Of a stretch of DNA of 64,000 nt, positions 47,564 through 57,931 are shown piece after piece. A model generated the notes under the pieces. The model had not been told where the DNA came from. It ran no database searches and saw only the letters and a list, made by a program, of their open reading frames with translations. The position numbers and the translations under genes were made by a program. Numbering within the stretch: the stretch's first letter is position 1; every line of letters starts with the position of its first letter. Source of the DNA: Flavobacterium sp. K5-23 (GTDB lineage Bacteria > Bacteroidota > Bacteroidia > Flavobacteriales > Flavobacteriaceae); the NCBI RefSeq assembly GCF_023278045.1, contig NZ_CP056783.1, positions 1,459,501-1,523,500 of the forward strand, written 5' to 3'.

Positions 47564-47595
47564 TTTGGTTTGTATGTAAATAAGTTATACTTTTG
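47564..47595 (+). promoter_or_regulatory. Internal promoter for the S10-spc-alpha operon (rplC)
   Basis: TTTG (47564-47567) and TACTTTTG (47588-47595) are 20 bases apart. The block GTTATACTTTTGCAAC differs from the rpsL promoter by one base. It would drive the 13.6-kb run of genes from rplC to rplQ. Confidence 0.8.
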
Positions 47596-47650
47596 CAACA
47601 CTTTAAAAAAATAGGATTCGCTTAAATGTTGTGTTCTATATTTATATTTA

Positions 47651-47670
47651 ATAATTAATAATTAATAATT
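47651..47670 (+). repeat. Short tandem repeat ATAATTA before rplC
   Basis: Units ATAATTA, ATAATTA and ATAATT run up to the rplC ATG at 47671. The tract gives an unstructured A/U leader in place of a Shine-Dalgarno site. Confidence 0.6.
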
Positions 47671-48288
47671 ATGTCTGGGTTAATTGGTAAAAAAATCGGC
47701 ATGACTAGCATCTTTGATGAAAACGGGAAGAATATTCCTTGTACAGTAATCGTAGCTGGTCCATGTGTTGTTACCCAAGTCAGAACCAAAGCGGTTGACG
47801 GGTACGAAGCGTTGCAACTTGGTTTCGATGACAAGAACGAGAAACATTCCACAAAAGCGGCTTTAGGTCACTTTAAAAAAGCGGGAACTGTAGCTAAGAA
47901 AAAAGTCGTTGAATTCCAAAATTTTGCAACTGAACAAAAACTAGGGGATCTTATAGATGTTTCTATGTTTGTTGAAGGAGAATTTGTAGATGTACAAGGT
48001 GTGTCTAAAGGTAAAGGTTTTCAAGGGGTTGTTAAACGTCACGGTTTTGGTGGTGTTGGACAAGCAACTCACGGTCAACACAACCGTTTAAGAGCGCCAG
48101 GTTCTGTAGGGGCTTCTTCTTATCCATCTAGAGTATTCAAAGGAATGCGTATGGCTGGACGTATGGGAGGGGAAAATGTAAACGTTCAAAACCTTAGAGT
48201 TTTAAAAGTAGTTGCTGAAAAGAATCTACTTGTTATAAAAGGATGTATTCCTGGATGTAACAACTCTTATGTAATCATTCACAAGTAA
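47671..48288 (+). CDS. rplC: 50S ribosomal protein L3
   Basis: L3 starts 50S assembly and reaches the peptidyl-transferase centre. The 205-residue sequence carries the typical [14 protein letters not shown] start and the central loop [20 protein letters not shown]. It is the first gene after the internal promoter. Its stop overlaps the rplD start by one base (TAATG), implying translational coupling. Confidence 0.97.
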   Translation: MSGLIGKKIGMTSIFDENGKNIPCTVIVAGPCVVTQVRTKAVDGYEALQLGFDDKNEKHSTKAALGHFKKAGTVAKKKVVEFQNFATEQKLGDLIDVSMFVEGEFVDVQGVSKGKGFQGVVKRHGFGGVGQATHGQHNRLRAPGSVGASSYPSRVFKGMRMAGRMGGENVNVQNLRVLKVVAEKNLLVIKGCIPGCNNSYVIIHK

Positions 48289-48917
48289 TGGAAGTAAAAG
48301 TATTAGATTTCAACGGAAAAGATACTGGAAGAAAAGTTCAACTTTCTGATTCAGTATTCGCAATTGAGCCAAATAATCACGCAGTATATCTTGATGTTAA
48401 ACAATATTTAGCAAATCAAAGACAAGGGACGCATAAAGCTAAAGAAAGAGCTGAAGTTACTGGAAGTACGCGTAAGATTAAAAAGCAAAAAGGAACAGGT
48501 ACAGCTCGTGCTGGTAGTATTAAAAACCCTTTGTTCAAAGGTGGAGGAAGAGTTTTTGGACCAAGACCAAGAAGTTATTCATTCAAATTGAATAAAAGCT
48601 TGAAGCGTTTGGCTAGAAAGTCAGCTTTCTCAATTAAAGCAAAAGAGTCAAATATAATTGTACTTGAAGATTTTAATTTTGAAACGCCAAACACTAAAAA
48701 TTTCATTAACGTTTTGAAAGCTTTAGAGTTAGAAAATAAAAAATCACTATTTGTGTTGGGTGATACGAATAAAAATGTATATTTGTCGTCACGCAATTTA
48801 AAGGCAGCTAATGTTGTAAGTAGCTTAGAATTAAGCACTTACGCTATATTAAACGCTAATAATTTAGTGCTTTTGGAGAGTTCTTTGGAAGTAATTGAAG
48901 AAAATTTAAGTAAATAA
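48288..48917 (+). CDS. rplD: 50S ribosomal protein L4
   Basis: L4 lines the peptide exit tunnel. The 209 residues include the extended loop [21 protein letters not shown] (broken here as [12 protein letters not shown] and NPLFKGGG) and [11 protein letters not shown]. In E. coli L4 represses the S10 operon; no matching leader hairpin was firmly identified upstream of rplC here. The ATG overlaps the rplC stop. Confidence 0.97.
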   Translation: MEVKVLDFNGKDTGRKVQLSDSVFAIEPNNHAVYLDVKQYLANQRQGTHKAKERAEVTGSTRKIKKQKGTGTARAGSIKNPLFKGGGRVFGPRPRSYSFKLNKSLKRLARKSAFSIKAKESNIIVLEDFNFETPNTKNFINVLKALELENKKSLFVLGDTNKNVYLSSRNLKAANVVSSLELSTYAILNANNLVLLESSLEVIEENLSK

Positions 48918-48923
48918 TAGGAT

Positions 48924-49214
48924 ATGAGCATCATAATTAAACCTATAGTAACGGAAAAAGTAACCAAAGAAAGTGAAGTTTTAAACCGCTTCGGATTCGT
49001 TGTTAACAAGAAAGCAAACAAAGTTGAGATTAAGAAAGCTATTGAAGCTGCTTATGGTGTAACTATTGTTAGTGTTAACACGATGAACGTAAGGCCGGAT
49101 AGAACTACAAAATACACTAAAAGTGGTTTAATCAGTGGAAAGACAAATGCAATTAAGAAAGCAATTGTTCAAGTACAAGAAGGAGAAACAATTGATTTTT
49201 ACAACAATATCTAA
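48924..49214 (+). CDS. rplW: 50S ribosomal protein L23
   Basis: L23 sits at the exit of the peptide tunnel, where trigger factor and SRP dock. The 96 residues start MSIIIKPIVTEKVTKESE and contain NKKANKVEIKKAIEAAYGV, the family core. It is 6 bases after rplD. Confidence 0.97.
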   Translation: MSIIIKPIVTEKVTKESEVLNRFGFVVNKKANKVEIKKAIEAAYGVTIVSVNTMNVRPDRTTKYTKSGLISGKTNAIKKAIVQVQEGETIDFYNNI

Positions 49215-49223
49215 GATAGAAAA

Positions 49224-50048
49224 ATGTCAGTAAGAAAATTAAAACCTATTACCCCAGGTCAGCGATTTAGAGTTGTGAATGGTTATGACGCTATTACAAC
49301 TGATAAGCCGGAACGCTCTTTGATAGCGCCGATAAAAAACTCTGGAGGTAGAAATAGTCAAGGAAAGATGACCATGCGTTATACGGGTGGTGGTCACAAG
49401 CAGAGATATCGTATTATTGATTTCAAAAGAACTAAGGAAGGAATTCCTGCAACTGTGAAATCAATCGAATACGATCCAAATCGTACTGCATTTATCGCTT
49501 TATTAGCTTATGCTGATGGTGAAAAAACATATATCATTGCTCAAAATGGATTGAAAGTTGGTCAGAAATTAGTTTCTGGTCCTGAATCTCAACCAGAAGT
49601 TGGTAATGCTATGTCATTAAGCAGAATTCCTTTAGGAACTGTAATCTCATGTATTGAGTTAAGACCAGGTCAAGGAGCAGTAATTGCTCGTTCTGCTGGA
49701 ACTTTTGCTCAATTAATGGCAAGAGATGGAAAATATGCTACAATTAAAATGCCGTCTGGTGAAACAAGATTGATCTTGTTGACTTGTTCAGCTACTATTG
49801 GAGCTGTTTCTAATTCAGACCACCAATTAGTTGTATCTGGTAAAGCAGGTAGAACAAGATGGTTAGGAAGAAGACCTAGAACAAGACCTGTTGCAATGAA
49901 CCCTGTCGATCACCCAATGGGTGGTGGTGAAGGACGTTCTTCTGGTGGACATCCACGTTCAAGAAATGGAATACCAGCTAAAGGTTATAGAACTCGTTCT
50001 AAGAAAAACCCGAGTAACAAGTATATCGTAGAACGTAGAAAGAAATAA
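49224..50048 (+). CDS. rplB: 50S ribosomal protein L2
   Basis: L2 is needed for subunit joining and peptidyl transfer. The 274-residue protein has the N-terminal OB-like fold and the conserved C-terminal loop [19 protein letters not shown], with the key histidine of [11 protein letters not shown]. Length and order (rplW-rplB-rpsS) are standard. Confidence 0.98.
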   Translation: MSVRKLKPITPGQRFRVVNGYDAITTDKPERSLIAPIKNSGGRNSQGKMTMRYTGGGHKQRYRIIDFKRTKEGIPATVKSIEYDPNRTAFIALLAYADGEKTYIIAQNGLKVGQKLVSGPESQPEVGNAMSLSRIPLGTVISCIELRPGQGAVIARSAGTFAQLMARDGKYATIKMPSGETRLILLTCSATIGAVSNSDHQLVVSGKAGRTRWLGRRPRTRPVAMNPVDHPMGGGEGRSSGGHPRSRNGIPAKGYRTRSKKNPSNKYIVERRKK

Positions 50049-50054
50049 TAAGAT

Positions 50055-50333
50055 ATGGCACGTTCATTAAAAAAAGGACCTTTCGTTCATTATAAGTTAG
50101 ACAAGAAAGTTCAAGAAAACATAGCAGGTGGAAACAAAGGAGTTGTAAAGACATGGTCTAGAGCTTCTATGATTACTCCAGACTTTGTTGGGCAGACTAT
50201 CGCAGTTCATAACGGTCGTCAATTTGTACCAGTTTACGTAACAGAAAACATGGTAGGTCACAAATTAGGAGAATTTTCACCAACTAGATCTTTTAGGGGT
50301 CATGCTGGAGCAAAAAATAAAGGTAAAAAATAA
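50055..50333 (+). CDS. rpsS: 30S ribosomal protein S19
   Basis: S19 binds S13 in the 30S head. The 92 residues start [19 protein letters not shown] and contain [17 protein letters not shown], both family hallmarks. Spacing to the neighbours is 6 bases on each side. Confidence 0.97.
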   Translation: MARSLKKGPFVHYKLDKKVQENIAGGNKGVVKTWSRASMITPDFVGQTIAVHNGRQFVPVYVTENMVGHKLGEFSPTRSFRGHAGAKNKGKK

Positions 50334-50339
50334 GAAGCA

Positions 50340-50750
50340 ATGGGAGTTCGTAAAAGAGAAACAGCAGATGCGAGAAAAGAGGCTAATAAGTCTATAGCTT
50401 TCGCAAAATTGAATAACTGCCCTACTTCACCTAGAAAAATGCGCTTAGTAGCGGACTTGGTAAGAGGTCAGAAGGTAGAAAGAGCACTAAACATCTTAAG
50501 ATTCAGTTCTAAAGAAGCTTCAAGAAAATTAGAAAAATTGGTTTTATCTGTTATTGCCAACTGGCAAGCAAAAAACCCTGACGCTAATATGGAAGAAGCA
50601 GGTTTATTTGTTAAAACGATTACAGTAGATGGTGGAATGATGTTGAAAAGACTTCGTCCAGCTCCGCAAGGTCGTGCTCACAGAATTAGAAAACGTTCTA
50701 ATCACGTAACAATCGTGCTTGGATCTATTAATAACACACAAGCAATTTAA
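50340..50750 (+). CDS. rplV: 50S ribosomal protein L22
   Basis: L22 lines the exit tunnel with its extended hairpin. The 136 residues include [18 protein letters not shown] and the hairpin [20 protein letters not shown]. The N-terminal extension ([17 protein letters not shown]) is longer than the E. coli form (110 residues), as I recall is common in Bacteroidota. Confidence 0.97.
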   Translation: MGVRKRETADARKEANKSIAFAKLNNCPTSPRKMRLVADLVRGQKVERALNILRFSSKEASRKLEKLVLSVIANWQAKNPDANMEEAGLFVKTITVDGGMMLKRLRPAPQGRAHRIRKRSNHVTIVLGSINNTQAI

Positions 50751-50756
50751 TACAAG

Positions 50757-51506
50757 ATGGGACAAAAGACAAATCCAATTGGAAATAGACTTGGTATCAT
50801 CAGAGGATGGGACTCAAACTGGTATGGTGGAAATGATTACGGTGATAAACTTGCCGAAGATTATAAAATCAGAAAGTATATCCATGCTCGTTTATCAAAA
50901 GCTAGTGTATCAAAAGTAATCATCGAGAGAACTTTGAAACTTGTAACCGTTACTATCACTACTGCTAGACCTGGTATCATTATCGGAAAAGGTGGACAAG
51001 AGGTAGACAAGTTGAAAGAAGAACTTAAGAAAATTACTGACAAAGAGGTTCAAATTAACATCTTTGAAATCAAAAGACCTGAACTTGATGCTTTTTTAGT
51101 TGCAACAAGTATCTGTCGTCAAATCGAAAGCAGAATTTCTTACAGACGTGCAATCAAAATGGCTATTGCTGCTTCTATGCGTATGAACGCTGAAGGTATC
51201 AAAGTTTTGATTTCTGGTCGTTTGAATGGTGCAGAAATGGCACGTTCAGAAGGTTTCAAAGAAGGTAGAGTACCTCTATCAACTTTCAGAGCTGATATTG
51301 ATTACGCACTTGCTGAAGCTCATACTACTTACGGTAGAATGGGAATCAAAGTATGGATCATGAAAGGTGAGGTTTATGGAAAGAGAGATCTTTCTCCACT
51401 TGCTGGAATGGACAAAAAACAAGCTGGCGGAAAAGGTGGAGATGCCCCTCGTGGTAAATCTAACTTCAATAAAGGTGGTAAGCCAGACGCTCGTAAAAGA
51501 AAGTAA
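50757..51506 (+). CDS. rpsC: 30S ribosomal protein S3
   Basis: S3 forms part of the mRNA entry tunnel. It has a KH domain ([18 protein letters not shown]) and the C-terminal S3 domain ([19 protein letters not shown]). At 249 residues it exceeds E. coli S3 (233), mainly through a basic Gly/Lys-rich tail ([20 protein letters not shown]) that is probably disordered and rRNA-binding. Confidence 0.97.
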   Translation: MGQKTNPIGNRLGIIRGWDSNWYGGNDYGDKLAEDYKIRKYIHARLSKASVSKVIIERTLKLVTVTITTARPGIIIGKGGQEVDKLKEELKKITDKEVQINIFEIKRPELDAFLVATSICRQIESRISYRRAIKMAIAASMRMNAEGIKVLISGRLNGAEMARSEGFKEGRVPLSTFRADIDYALAEAHTTYGRMGIKVWIMKGEVYGKRDLSPLAGMDKKQAGGKGGDAPRGKSNFNKGGKPDARKRK

Positions 51507-51524
51507 TTTTTAAATTAAAGAAAA

Positions 51525-51950
51525 ATGTTACAGCCTAAAAGAACAAAATACCGTAAGGTACAAAAAGGTAAAATGAAAGGGAACTCTAATAGAGGACATG
51601 AACTTTCTAATGGAATGTTTGGTATTAAATCTGTACATGAAGATGGAATGTTCTTAACTTCTAGACAAATCGAAGCTGCGCGTATTGCTGCAACTCGTTT
51701 TATGAAAAGAGAGGGACAATTATGGATCAAAATATTTCCAGACAAACCAATTACTAAGAAGCCTCTTGAGGTACGTATGGGTAAAGGTAAAGGAGCAGTT
51801 GAGTATTGGGCTGCCGTTGTTAAACCCGGAAGAATTATGTTTGAAGTTGGAGGAGTACCTTTGTCAGTTGCAAAAGAGGCGTTACGTCTTGCGGCTCAAA
51901 AGCTTCCAGTAAAAACTAAATTCGTTGTTGCTAGAGATTTCGAAGCATAA
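51525..51950 (+). CDS. rplP: 50S ribosomal protein L16
   Basis: L16 helps position the A-site tRNA. The 141 residues begin [20 protein letters not shown] and contain [19 protein letters not shown], the family signature. The arginine modified in some bacteria lies within the conserved loop. It is 18 bases after rpsC. Confidence 0.97.
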   Translation: MLQPKRTKYRKVQKGKMKGNSNRGHELSNGMFGIKSVHEDGMFLTSRQIEAARIAATRFMKREGQLWIKIFPDKPITKKPLEVRMGKGKGAVEYWAAVVKPGRIMFEVGGVPLSVAKEALRLAAQKLPVKTKFVVARDFEA

Positions 51951-51963
51951 TTTATATTATATT

Positions 51964-52155
51964 ATGAAACAATCAGAAATAAAAGATCTTTCTGCAGCGG
52001 AGTTGCAAGAAAAGCTTAGCCAGACTAAGAAAACGTATGCTGACCTAAAAATGGCTCACGCTTTATCTCCAATTGAGAACCCACTACAAATTAGAAGTGT
52101 AAGAAGAACAGTTGCAAGATTAGCTACAGAGCTTACTAAAAGAGAATTGCAATAA
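51964..52155 (+). CDS. rpmC: 50S ribosomal protein L29
   Basis: L29 is a small helical-hairpin protein near the tunnel exit. I use the ATG at 51964 (MKQSEIKDLSAAELQEKLSQ, 63 residues); a longer frame starting at 51925 would overlap the end of rplP and adds no family sequence. It carries the conserved PLQIRSVRRTVARLAT segment. Confidence 0.96.
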   Translation: MKQSEIKDLSAAELQEKLSQTKKTYADLKMAHALSPIENPLQIRSVRRTVARLATELTKRELQ

Positions 52156-52172
52156 TTGTAATCTGCTGAAAG

Positions 52173-52433
52173 ATGGAAGAAAAAAGAAATTTAAGAAAAG
52201 AAAGAATTGGTGTTGTAACGTCTAACAAAATGGATAAATCTATTGTTGTTGCACAAGTTACTAAAGTAAAACACCCATTATACGGTAAGTTCGTGTTGAA
52301 AACAAAGAAATTTGTAGCACATGACGAAACAAACGACTGTAACATTGGAGATACTGTAAGAATTAGCGAAACGCGTCCTTTAAGTAAATTAAAATGTTGG
52401 AGATTAGTTGAAATCCTAGAAAGAGCTAAATAA
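52173..52433 (+). CDS. rpsQ: 30S ribosomal protein S17
   Basis: S17 is a primary 16S rRNA-binding OB-fold protein. The 86 residues contain [18 protein letters not shown] and [16 protein letters not shown], the family motifs. rplN starts two bases after its stop. Confidence 0.97.
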   Translation: MEEKRNLRKERIGVVTSNKMDKSIVVAQVTKVKHPLYGKFVLKTKKFVAHDETNDCNIGDTVRISETRPLSKLKCWRLVEILERAK

Positions 52434-52435
52434 TT

Positions 52436-52804
52436 ATGGTACAACAAGAATCAAGACTAAAAGTAGCAGATAACACAGGGGCTAAAGAAGTTTTAACTAT
52501 CCGTGTTTTAGGAGGTACCAAAAGAAGGTATGCCTCTGTTGGTGACAAGATTGTAGTTTCTATCAAAGATACAACTCCAAACGGAAGCGTTAAAAAAGGA
52601 GCTGTTTCAACTGCAGTTGTTGTACGTACCAAAAAAGAAGTGAGAAGAGCCGACGGTTCATACATTAGATTTGATGACAACGCATGTGTGTTATTAAATG
52701 CTGCTGGTGAAATGAGAGGAACTCGTGTTTTTGGTCCAGTAGCAAGAGAACTTCGTGAAAAACAATTCATGAAAATTGTATCATTAGCACCAGAAGTGCT
52801 TTAA
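52436..52804 (+). CDS. rplN: 50S ribosomal protein L14
   Basis: L14 forms an intersubunit bridge and binds silencing factor RsfS. The 122 residues start [20 protein letters not shown] and end [10 protein letters not shown]. It marks the start of the spc-type gene set; there is no promoter-sized gap before it, so it is co-transcribed with the S10 set. Confidence 0.97.
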   Translation: MVQQESRLKVADNTGAKEVLTIRVLGGTKRRYASVGDKIVVSIKDTTPNGSVKKGAVSTAVVVRTKKEVRRADGSYIRFDDNACVLLNAAGEMRGTRVFGPVARELREKQFMKIVSLAPEVL

Positions 52805-52815
52805 TTCGTTTTAAG

Positions 52816-53130
52816 ATGATAAAGCTAAAAATAAAAACAGGCGACATTGTAAGAGTAATTGCTGGAGACCATAAAGGTTCAGAAGGTAAAGTATTACGTG
52901 TTGATCGTGAGAAAAACAAAGCGATTGTTGAAGGTGTAAACATGGTTTCAAAACATACGAAACCAAGTGCAAAAAGCCCTCAAGGTGGTATCGTGAAGAA
53001 AGAAGCTTCTTTGCAAATTTCTAACATCTCTCTAATTGATCCTAAAACTAAGGAAGCAACAAGAGTAGGTATTAGAGTTGAAGGAGATAAGAAAGTAAGA
53101 TTTTCAAAAAAATCTAATCAAGTACTATAG
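52816..53130 (+). CDS. rplX: 50S ribosomal protein L24
   Basis: L24 initiates 50S assembly. Its KOW motif [20 protein letters not shown] spans about residues 9-28, followed by [13 protein letters not shown]. The 104-residue length is normal. Confidence 0.97.
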   Translation: MIKLKIKTGDIVRVIAGDHKGSEGKVLRVDREKNKAIVEGVNMVSKHTKPSAKSPQGGIVKKEASLQISNISLIDPKTKEATRVGIRVEGDKKVRFSKKSNQVL

Positions 53131-53132
53131 TA

Positions 53133-53684
53133 ATGGCGTATACACCTAGATTAAAAGAAGAGTATAAGAACAGAGTTATCTCTGCTCTTAAAGAGGAGTA
53201 CGGATATATAAACGTAATGCAAGTTCCTAAATTGGAAAAAATCGTTTTGAGCCGTGGAGTTGGTGCAGCTGTATCTGATAAAAAATTGATTGACTATGCA
53301 GTTGATGAATTAACAAAGATCACTGGACAAAAAGCAATATCTACTATTTCAAAGAAAGACGTTGCGTCTTTTAAATTGAGAAAAGGGATGCCAATTGGTG
53401 CAAAAGTAACCTTACGTGGAGAAAGAATGTATGAGTTTTTAGATAGACTTATTACTTCAGCTTTGCCACGTGTTAGAGATTTTGGTGGTATTAAAGCTAC
53501 TGGTTTCGACGGAAGAGGAAATTACAACCTTGGAGTTTTGGAGCAAATCATTTTCCCAGAAATTGATATTGATAAAGTAAACAAAATTTCAGGAATGGAT
53601 ATATCTTTTGTTACTACTGCTAAAACAGACAAGGAAGCAAAATCATTATTGGCTGAATTAGGATTACCTTTTAAAAAGAATTAA
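53133..53684 (+). CDS. rplE: 50S ribosomal protein L5
   Basis: L5 binds 5S rRNA and contacts the P-site tRNA. The 183 residues contain [37 protein letters not shown] and the loop [16 protein letters not shown]. In E. coli the S8 repressor binds at this gene's start. Here only two bases precede the ATG, and no hairpin is visible there. Confidence 0.97.
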   Translation: MAYTPRLKEEYKNRVISALKEEYGYINVMQVPKLEKIVLSRGVGAAVSDKKLIDYAVDELTKITGQKAISTISKKDVASFKLRKGMPIGAKVTLRGERMYEFLDRLITSALPRVRDFGGIKATGFDGRGNYNLGVLEQIIFPEIDIDKVNKISGMDISFVTTAKTDKEAKSLLAELGLPFKKN

Positions 53685-53687
53685 GTT

Positions 53688-53957
53688 ATGGCTAAAGAAT
53701 CAATGAAAGCCCGTGAGGTTAAGAGAGAAAAAACGGTAGCTAAGTATGCTGAGAAAAGAAAAGCTTTGTTAGAAGCTGGAGATTTCGTAGGTTTGCAAAA
53801 ACTTCCTAAAAATGCTTCACCAGTTCGTTTGCACAATAGATGTAAAATAACAGGTAGACCAAGAGGGTATATGCGTCAATTCGGTGTTTCACGTGTAACA
53901 TTCCGTGAAATGGCTAATAATGGATTGATACCAGGAGTTAAAAAAGCATCTTGGTAG
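53688..53957 (+). CDS. rpsN: 30S ribosomal protein S14, zinc-free form
   Basis: S14 is a late-assembling 30S head protein. At 89 residues it is the longer, zinc-independent type: there is one cysteine ([20 protein letters not shown]) and no CxxC pairs. The C-terminal [18 protein letters not shown] is the family end. A structured 97-base gap follows it, before rpsH. Confidence 0.97.
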   Translation: MAKESMKAREVKREKTVAKYAEKRKALLEAGDFVGLQKLPKNASPVRLHNRCKITGRPRGYMRQFGVSRVTFREMANNGLIPGVKKASW

Positions 53958-54054
53958 AAACGTGATTTATCACGTTTGTTCAAAAGAATTATAAATTGAT
54001 TAAAGGTTCGGTAAATGAGTATTTGCCGAAAACCATAATCGCAAATTAATACAT
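53958..54054 (+). promoter_or_regulatory. Structured leader of rpsH, candidate S8 autoregulatory RNA
   Basis: Two inverted repeats fill this 97-base gap. The first is AAACGTGA/TCACGTTT with loop TTTA (53958-53977), starting right after the rpsN stop. The second is TTCGGTAAAT/ATTTGCCGAA with loop GAGT (54007-54030, one G-U), extended by GG/CC with a small bulge. Neither is followed by a strong T run, so they are unlikely terminators. They sit directly before the S8 gene, and S8 is the spc operon repressor in E. coli. Confidence 0.55.
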
Positions 54055-54453
54055 ATGTATACAGATCCTATTGCGGATTATTTAACAAGAGTTAGAAACG
54101 CTGTGGCCGCAAACCACAAAGTTGTCGAAATTCCTGCTTCTAATCTAAAAAAAGAAATCACAAAGATCTTATTTGATCAAGGTTATATCTTAAGTTACAA
54201 ATTTGAAGACAACGCTGTACAGGGTTCAATCAAAATTGCTTTGAAGTATGATAAAGATACTAAAGAGTCAGTAATTAAAGATATCCAAAGAATTAGTAAA
54301 CCAGGTTTACGTAAATATTCAAGTTCTTCTTCTATTCCAAGAATCCTTAACGGATTAGGTATTGCAATTGTTTCTACATCAAAAGGATTGATGACAGGAA
54401 AAAAAGCAAAACAACTTAATGTTGGTGGTGAAGTAATTTGTTACGTATACTAA
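54055..54453 (+). CDS. rpsH: 30S ribosomal protein S8
   Basis: S8 binds helix 21 of 16S rRNA and, in E. coli, represses the spc operon by binding a mimic in the mRNA. The 132-residue sequence ([15 protein letters not shown], then [20 protein letters not shown] and the end GGEVICYVY) is complete. The structured gap just upstream may be its regulatory target. Confidence 0.97.
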   Translation: MYTDPIADYLTRVRNAVAANHKVVEIPASNLKKEITKILFDQGYILSYKFEDNAVQGSIKIALKYDKDTKESVIKDIQRISKPGLRKYSSSSSIPRILNGLGIAIVSTSKGLMTGKKAKQLNVGGEVICYVY

Positions 54454-54469
54454 TTAAATATTCTATAAG

Positions 54470-55012
54470 ATGTCAAGAATAGGTAAAAGTCCAGTTGTAA
54501 TACCTGCTGGAGTAACTGTTGAAGTTGCTGGTGGTATTATAACGGTAAAAGGAAAAAATGGTCAACTTACACAGGAGTTTTCGGACGTAACTGTAACAGT
54601 TGAAGACGGTAAGGTTCTAGTTGAAAGATCGTCTGATCACAAAGACCAAAGAGCAAAACACGGTTTATACAGATCTTTAATCAATAATATGATTATCGGT
54701 GTGACTGATGGTTTTACAAAATCTTTAGAATTGGTAGGAGTTGGTTATAGAGCTTCAAATCAAGGACAAAAATTAGATTTAGCTCTTGGATATTCTCACA
54801 ATATTGTTTTAGAAATTGCTCCAGAAGTAACTTTAGAAACTATATCTGAAAAAGGTAAGAACCCAATAGTGAAGTTAACATCATTTGATAAACAACTTTT
54901 AGGTCAGGTTGCGGCAAAAATTAGAGGTTTCCGTAAGCCAGAACCATACAAAGGAAAAGGTGTTAAATTTGTAGGTGAAGTATTAAGAAGAAAAGCAGGT
55001 AAATCAGCTTAA
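54470..55012 (+). CDS. rplF: 50S ribosomal protein L6
   Basis: L6 lies near the factor-binding centre. It has two similar domains over 180 residues; the C-terminal signature [20 protein letters not shown] is intact. Spacing to rpsH is 16 bases. Confidence 0.97.
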   Translation: MSRIGKSPVVIPAGVTVEVAGGIITVKGKNGQLTQEFSDVTVTVEDGKVLVERSSDHKDQRAKHGLYRSLINNMIIGVTDGFTKSLELVGVGYRASNQGQKLDLALGYSHNIVLEIAPEVTLETISEKGKNPIVKLTSFDKQLLGQVAAKIRGFRKPEPYKGKGVKFVGEVLRRKAGKSA

Positions 55013-55023
55013 AAAATAAGATT

Positions 55024-55374
55024 ATGTCATTAACAAAATCTGATAGAAGACAGAGAATTAGATATAGAATTAGAAAAACGATTAGTGGTACTGCTACTAA
55101 TCCAAGACTTTCTGTATTTAGAAGTAATAAAGAAATCTACGCACAACTAATTGATGATGTGAATGGAGTAACTTTATTAGCTGCATCTTCAAGAGAAAAA
55201 GAAGTAGAAAAAGGTACAAACGTTGAAGTTGCTACTGCAGTTGGAAAACTTGTAGCAGAAAAAGCGTTAAAAGCTGGGATTGAAGTAGTAACTTTCGATA
55301 GAGGAGGTTATTTATATCACGGTCGTATTAAATCATTAGCAGAAGGCGCGAGAGCGGCTGGGCTTAAATTCTAA
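55024..55374 (+). CDS. rplR: 50S ribosomal protein L18
   Basis: L18 carries 5S rRNA into the 50S subunit with L5. The 116 residues include [18 protein letters not shown] and the C-terminal [20 protein letters not shown]. It is ordinary in length and position. Confidence 0.97.
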   Translation: MSLTKSDRRQRIRYRIRKTISGTATNPRLSVFRSNKEIYAQLIDDVNGVTLLAASSREKEVEKGTNVEVATAVGKLVAEKALKAGIEVVTFDRGGYLYHGRIKSLAEGARAAGLKF

Positions 55375-55380
55375 TATAGT

Positions 55381-55908
55381 ATGTCTAATAGTAAATACAA
55401 GAATGTAGAGCTAGTAAAACCAAGTGGTCTTGAATTAAAAGACCGTTTGGTAAGTGTTAATCGTGTTACTAAAGTTACAAAAGGTGGTAGAGCTTTCGGT
55501 TTTTCTGCTATTGTAGTTGTAGGTGATGAAAATGGTGTTGTAGGACACGGATTAGGAAAATCTAAAGATGTTTCTGAAGCAATTGCGAAAGCAGTAGAAG
55601 ATGCTAAGAAAAATTTAGTAAAAATTCCTTTGAACGGTCTATCAGTACCTCACGAACAAAAAGGTAAATTTGGTGGTGCACGTGTATTCTTAATTCCTGC
55701 CTCTCATGGTACAGGAGTTATTGCTGGTGGAGCTGTTCGTTCAGTTCTTGAATCAGTAGGTATTCACGATGTATTATCTAAATCACAAGGATCATCAAAT
55801 CCTCACAACGTAGTAAAAGCAACTTTTGATGCTTTATTACAAATGAGAAGCGCTTACACTGTTGCAAAACAAAGAGGGGTTTCTTTAGAAAAAGTTTTTA
55901 AAGGTTAA
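55381..55908 (+). CDS. rpsE: 30S ribosomal protein S5
   Basis: S5 acts in mRNA entry and decoding accuracy. The N-terminal dsRNA-binding-like domain has [20 protein letters not shown], and the C-terminal domain has [19 protein letters not shown]. The 175-residue length is usual. Confidence 0.97.
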   Translation: MSNSKYKNVELVKPSGLELKDRLVSVNRVTKVTKGGRAFGFSAIVVVGDENGVVGHGLGKSKDVSEAIAKAVEDAKKNLVKIPLNGLSVPHEQKGKFGGARVFLIPASHGTGVIAGGAVRSVLESVGIHDVLSKSQGSSNPHNVVKATFDALLQMRSAYTVAKQRGVSLEKVFKG

Positions 55909-55920
55909 TTCAAGGAAATT

Positions 55921-56103
55921 ATGGCTAAATTATTAGTAAAACAAGTTAGAAGTAAAATCAACTGTCCACTTGATCAAAAAAGAGGATTAGAAGCTTTAGG
56001 TCTACGTAAAATGGGTCAGGTTGTTGAACATGACTCAAACCCTGCAATCCTTGGGATGATAAATAAAGTTAAACACTTAGTTTCTGTCGAAGAAGCTAAA
56101 TAA
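55921..56103 (+). CDS. rpmD: 50S ribosomal protein L30
   Basis: This small 60-residue protein (MAKLLVKQVRSKINCPLDQK, then GLRKMGQVVEHDSNPAILGM) matches L30. Some bacterial lineages lack this gene, so its presence here, between rpsE and rplO, is worth recording. Confidence 0.96.
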   Translation: MAKLLVKQVRSKINCPLDQKRGLEALGLRKMGQVVEHDSNPAILGMINKVKHLVSVEEAK

Positions 56104-56114
56104 CAAATACTGTT

Positions 56115-56567
56115 ATGAATTTAAGTAACTTACAACCAGCTGAAGGGTCAACACACAATCAAAATAAAAGATTAGGTAGAGGAGAAGGTTCTGGAAAAGG
56201 TGGTACTTCTGCAAGAGGTCACAAAGGAGCAAAATCTCGTTCTGGTTATTCTAAAAAGATTGGTTTTGAAGGAGGGCAAATGCCACTTCAAAGACGTGTG
56301 CCTAAGTTTGGTTTTACAAACATCAATCGTAAAGAATACGAAGGTGTGAATCTTGATACACTTCAATTATTGGTAGACAATGGTGTGATTACAGATACTG
56401 TCGATATGACAACATTTGTTGCAAACCGTTTGGCTACTAAAAATGAAATCGTTAAGATTTTAGGAAGAGGTGAATTGAACGCTAAATTAAAAGTAACTGC
56501 TCACAAATTTACTGCTACTGCAAAAGCCGCTATTGAAGCTGCTGGAGGAGAAGCTGTAACAATGTAA
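56115..56567 (+). CDS. rplO: 50S ribosomal protein L15
   Basis: L15 is a late 50S assembly protein. The Gly/Lys-rich N-terminus (GEGSGKGGTSARGHKGAKSR) and the globular C-terminal half are present over 150 residues. secY begins 13 bases downstream, the conserved rplO-secY arrangement. Confidence 0.97.
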   Translation: MNLSNLQPAEGSTHNQNKRLGRGEGSGKGGTSARGHKGAKSRSGYSKKIGFEGGQMPLQRRVPKFGFTNINRKEYEGVNLDTLQLLVDNGVITDTVDMTTFVANRLATKNEIVKILGRGELNAKLKVTAHKFTATAKAAIEAAGGEAVTM

Positions 56568-56580
56568 TTTTTCAATTAAT

Positions 56581-57927
56581 ATGAAGAAATTTATTGAATC
56601 AATAAGTAATGTTTGGAAAATCGAGGAACTAAAAAACAGAATCCTAATTACATTAGGTCTGCTTTTAGTTTATCGTTTTGGAGCTCAAGTAACTCTTCCG
56701 GGTATTGATGCAACACAATTAGCTAATTTAGCTGGTCAAACAAAGGAGGGAATTGGTTCAATTCTTGACATGTTTACTGGTGGTGCATTTTCTCAAGCAT
56801 CTGTTTTTGCTTTAGGAATTATGCCTTACATTTCTGCCTCTATTGTTGTTCAGCTTATGGGAATTGCTATTCCTTATTTGCAAAAACTTCAAAATGATGG
56901 TGAAAGTGGTAGAAAGAAGATTAATCAGATCACACGTTGGTTGACTATTGTTATTACTTTAGTGCAAGGACCAACATATATCTATAATCTATACAGAACT
57001 TTACCTGGTAGTGCATTTTTATTAGGGTTTAATTCTTTTGAATTCTTATTTTCTTCAGTAATTATCTTAGTTACAGGTACAATTTTTGCCATGTGGTTAG
57101 GAGAAAAGATAACTGATAAAGGAATTGGAAATGGTATATCCCTTTTAATTATGGTAGGTATACTTGCTAGATTTCCTCAAGCATTTATACAAGAATTTAC
57201 AACTAGAGTTACAAATAACAACGGTGGACCAATGTTATTGGTTATCGAAATTATTATATGGCTTTTAGTTATTATTGCATGTGTTTTATTAACAATGGCA
57301 ATTCGTAAAATACCTGTTCAATACGCTCGTCGTACAACTTCAGGTGATTTCGAACAAGATATGATGGGTGGTAATAGACAATGGATTCCATTGAAGCTTA
57401 ATGCTGCAGGGGTTATGCCAATTATCTTTGCTCAAGCTATCATGTTTGTACCTGCTGCATTAGCAGGATTGTCAAAATCAGATACTTCACAATCTATTGT
57501 TGGCGCTTTTAGTAATATGTTCGGTTTTTGGTATAACCTTGTATTTGCAACTTTAATAGTTGTGTTTACATACTTTTATACTGCGATTACCGTTCCTACT
57601 AATAAAATGTCAGATGACTTGAAAAGAAGTGGTGGATTTATTCCAGGGGTAAGACCAGGAGTAGAAACTTCTGATTTTCTTGACAAAGTGATGTCTTTGA
57701 TTACCTTTCCTGGATCATTATTTCTTGCTTTGATAGCTGTGTTCCCAGCGATTGTTGTAAGTCTTATGGATGTTCAGCAATCTTGGGCAATGTTTTTTGG
57801 AGGTACCTCATTAATAATAATGGTTGGTGTCGCAATAGATACGATTCAACAAATTAATTCATACTTGTTAAACAAACATTATGATGGTTTAATGAAAAGT
57901 GGAAAAAATAGAAAAGCAGTAGCTTAA
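56581..57927 (+). CDS. secY: Preprotein translocase subunit SecY
   Basis: SecY is the membrane channel through which secreted proteins, such as the signal-peptide proteins in this window, cross the inner membrane. The 448 residues form ten predicted helices. Hallmarks are the plug and first periplasmic region after [33 protein letters not shown], and [15 protein letters not shown]. The usual adk or map does not follow; infA starts four bases after the stop. Confidence 0.97.
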   Translation: MKKFIESISNVWKIEELKNRILITLGLLLVYRFGAQVTLPGIDATQLANLAGQTKEGIGSILDMFTGGAFSQASVFALGIMPYISASIVVQLMGIAIPYLQKLQNDGESGRKKINQITRWLTIVITLVQGPTYIYNLYRTLPGSAFLLGFNSFEFLFSSVIILVTGTIFAMWLGEKITDKGIGNGISLLIMVGILARFPQAFIQEFTTRVTNNNGGPMLLVIEIIIWLLVIIACVLLTMAIRKIPVQYARRTTSGDFEQDMMGGNRQWIPLKLNAAGVMPIIFAQAIMFVPAALAGLSKSDTSQSIVGAFSNMFGFWYNLVFATLIVVFTYFYTAITVPTNKMSDDLKRSGGFIPGVRPGVETSDFLDKVMSLITFPGSLFLALIAVFPAIVVSLMDVQQSWAMFFGGTSLIIMVGVAIDTIQQINSYLLNKHYDGLMKSGKNRKAVA

Positions 57928-57931
57928 TTTT

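Noticed and set aside
47596..47631. Possible rplC leader hairpin CAACA-c-TTTAA with TTAAATGTTG
   Set aside because: The predicted transcription start falls near 47600, so half of the 5' arm would not be transcribed; it cannot be claimed as an L4 leader.
52136..52770. Two minus-strand open frames of 103 and 114 codons over rpsQ and rplN
   Set aside because: They are antisense to essential ribosomal genes and show shadow composition.
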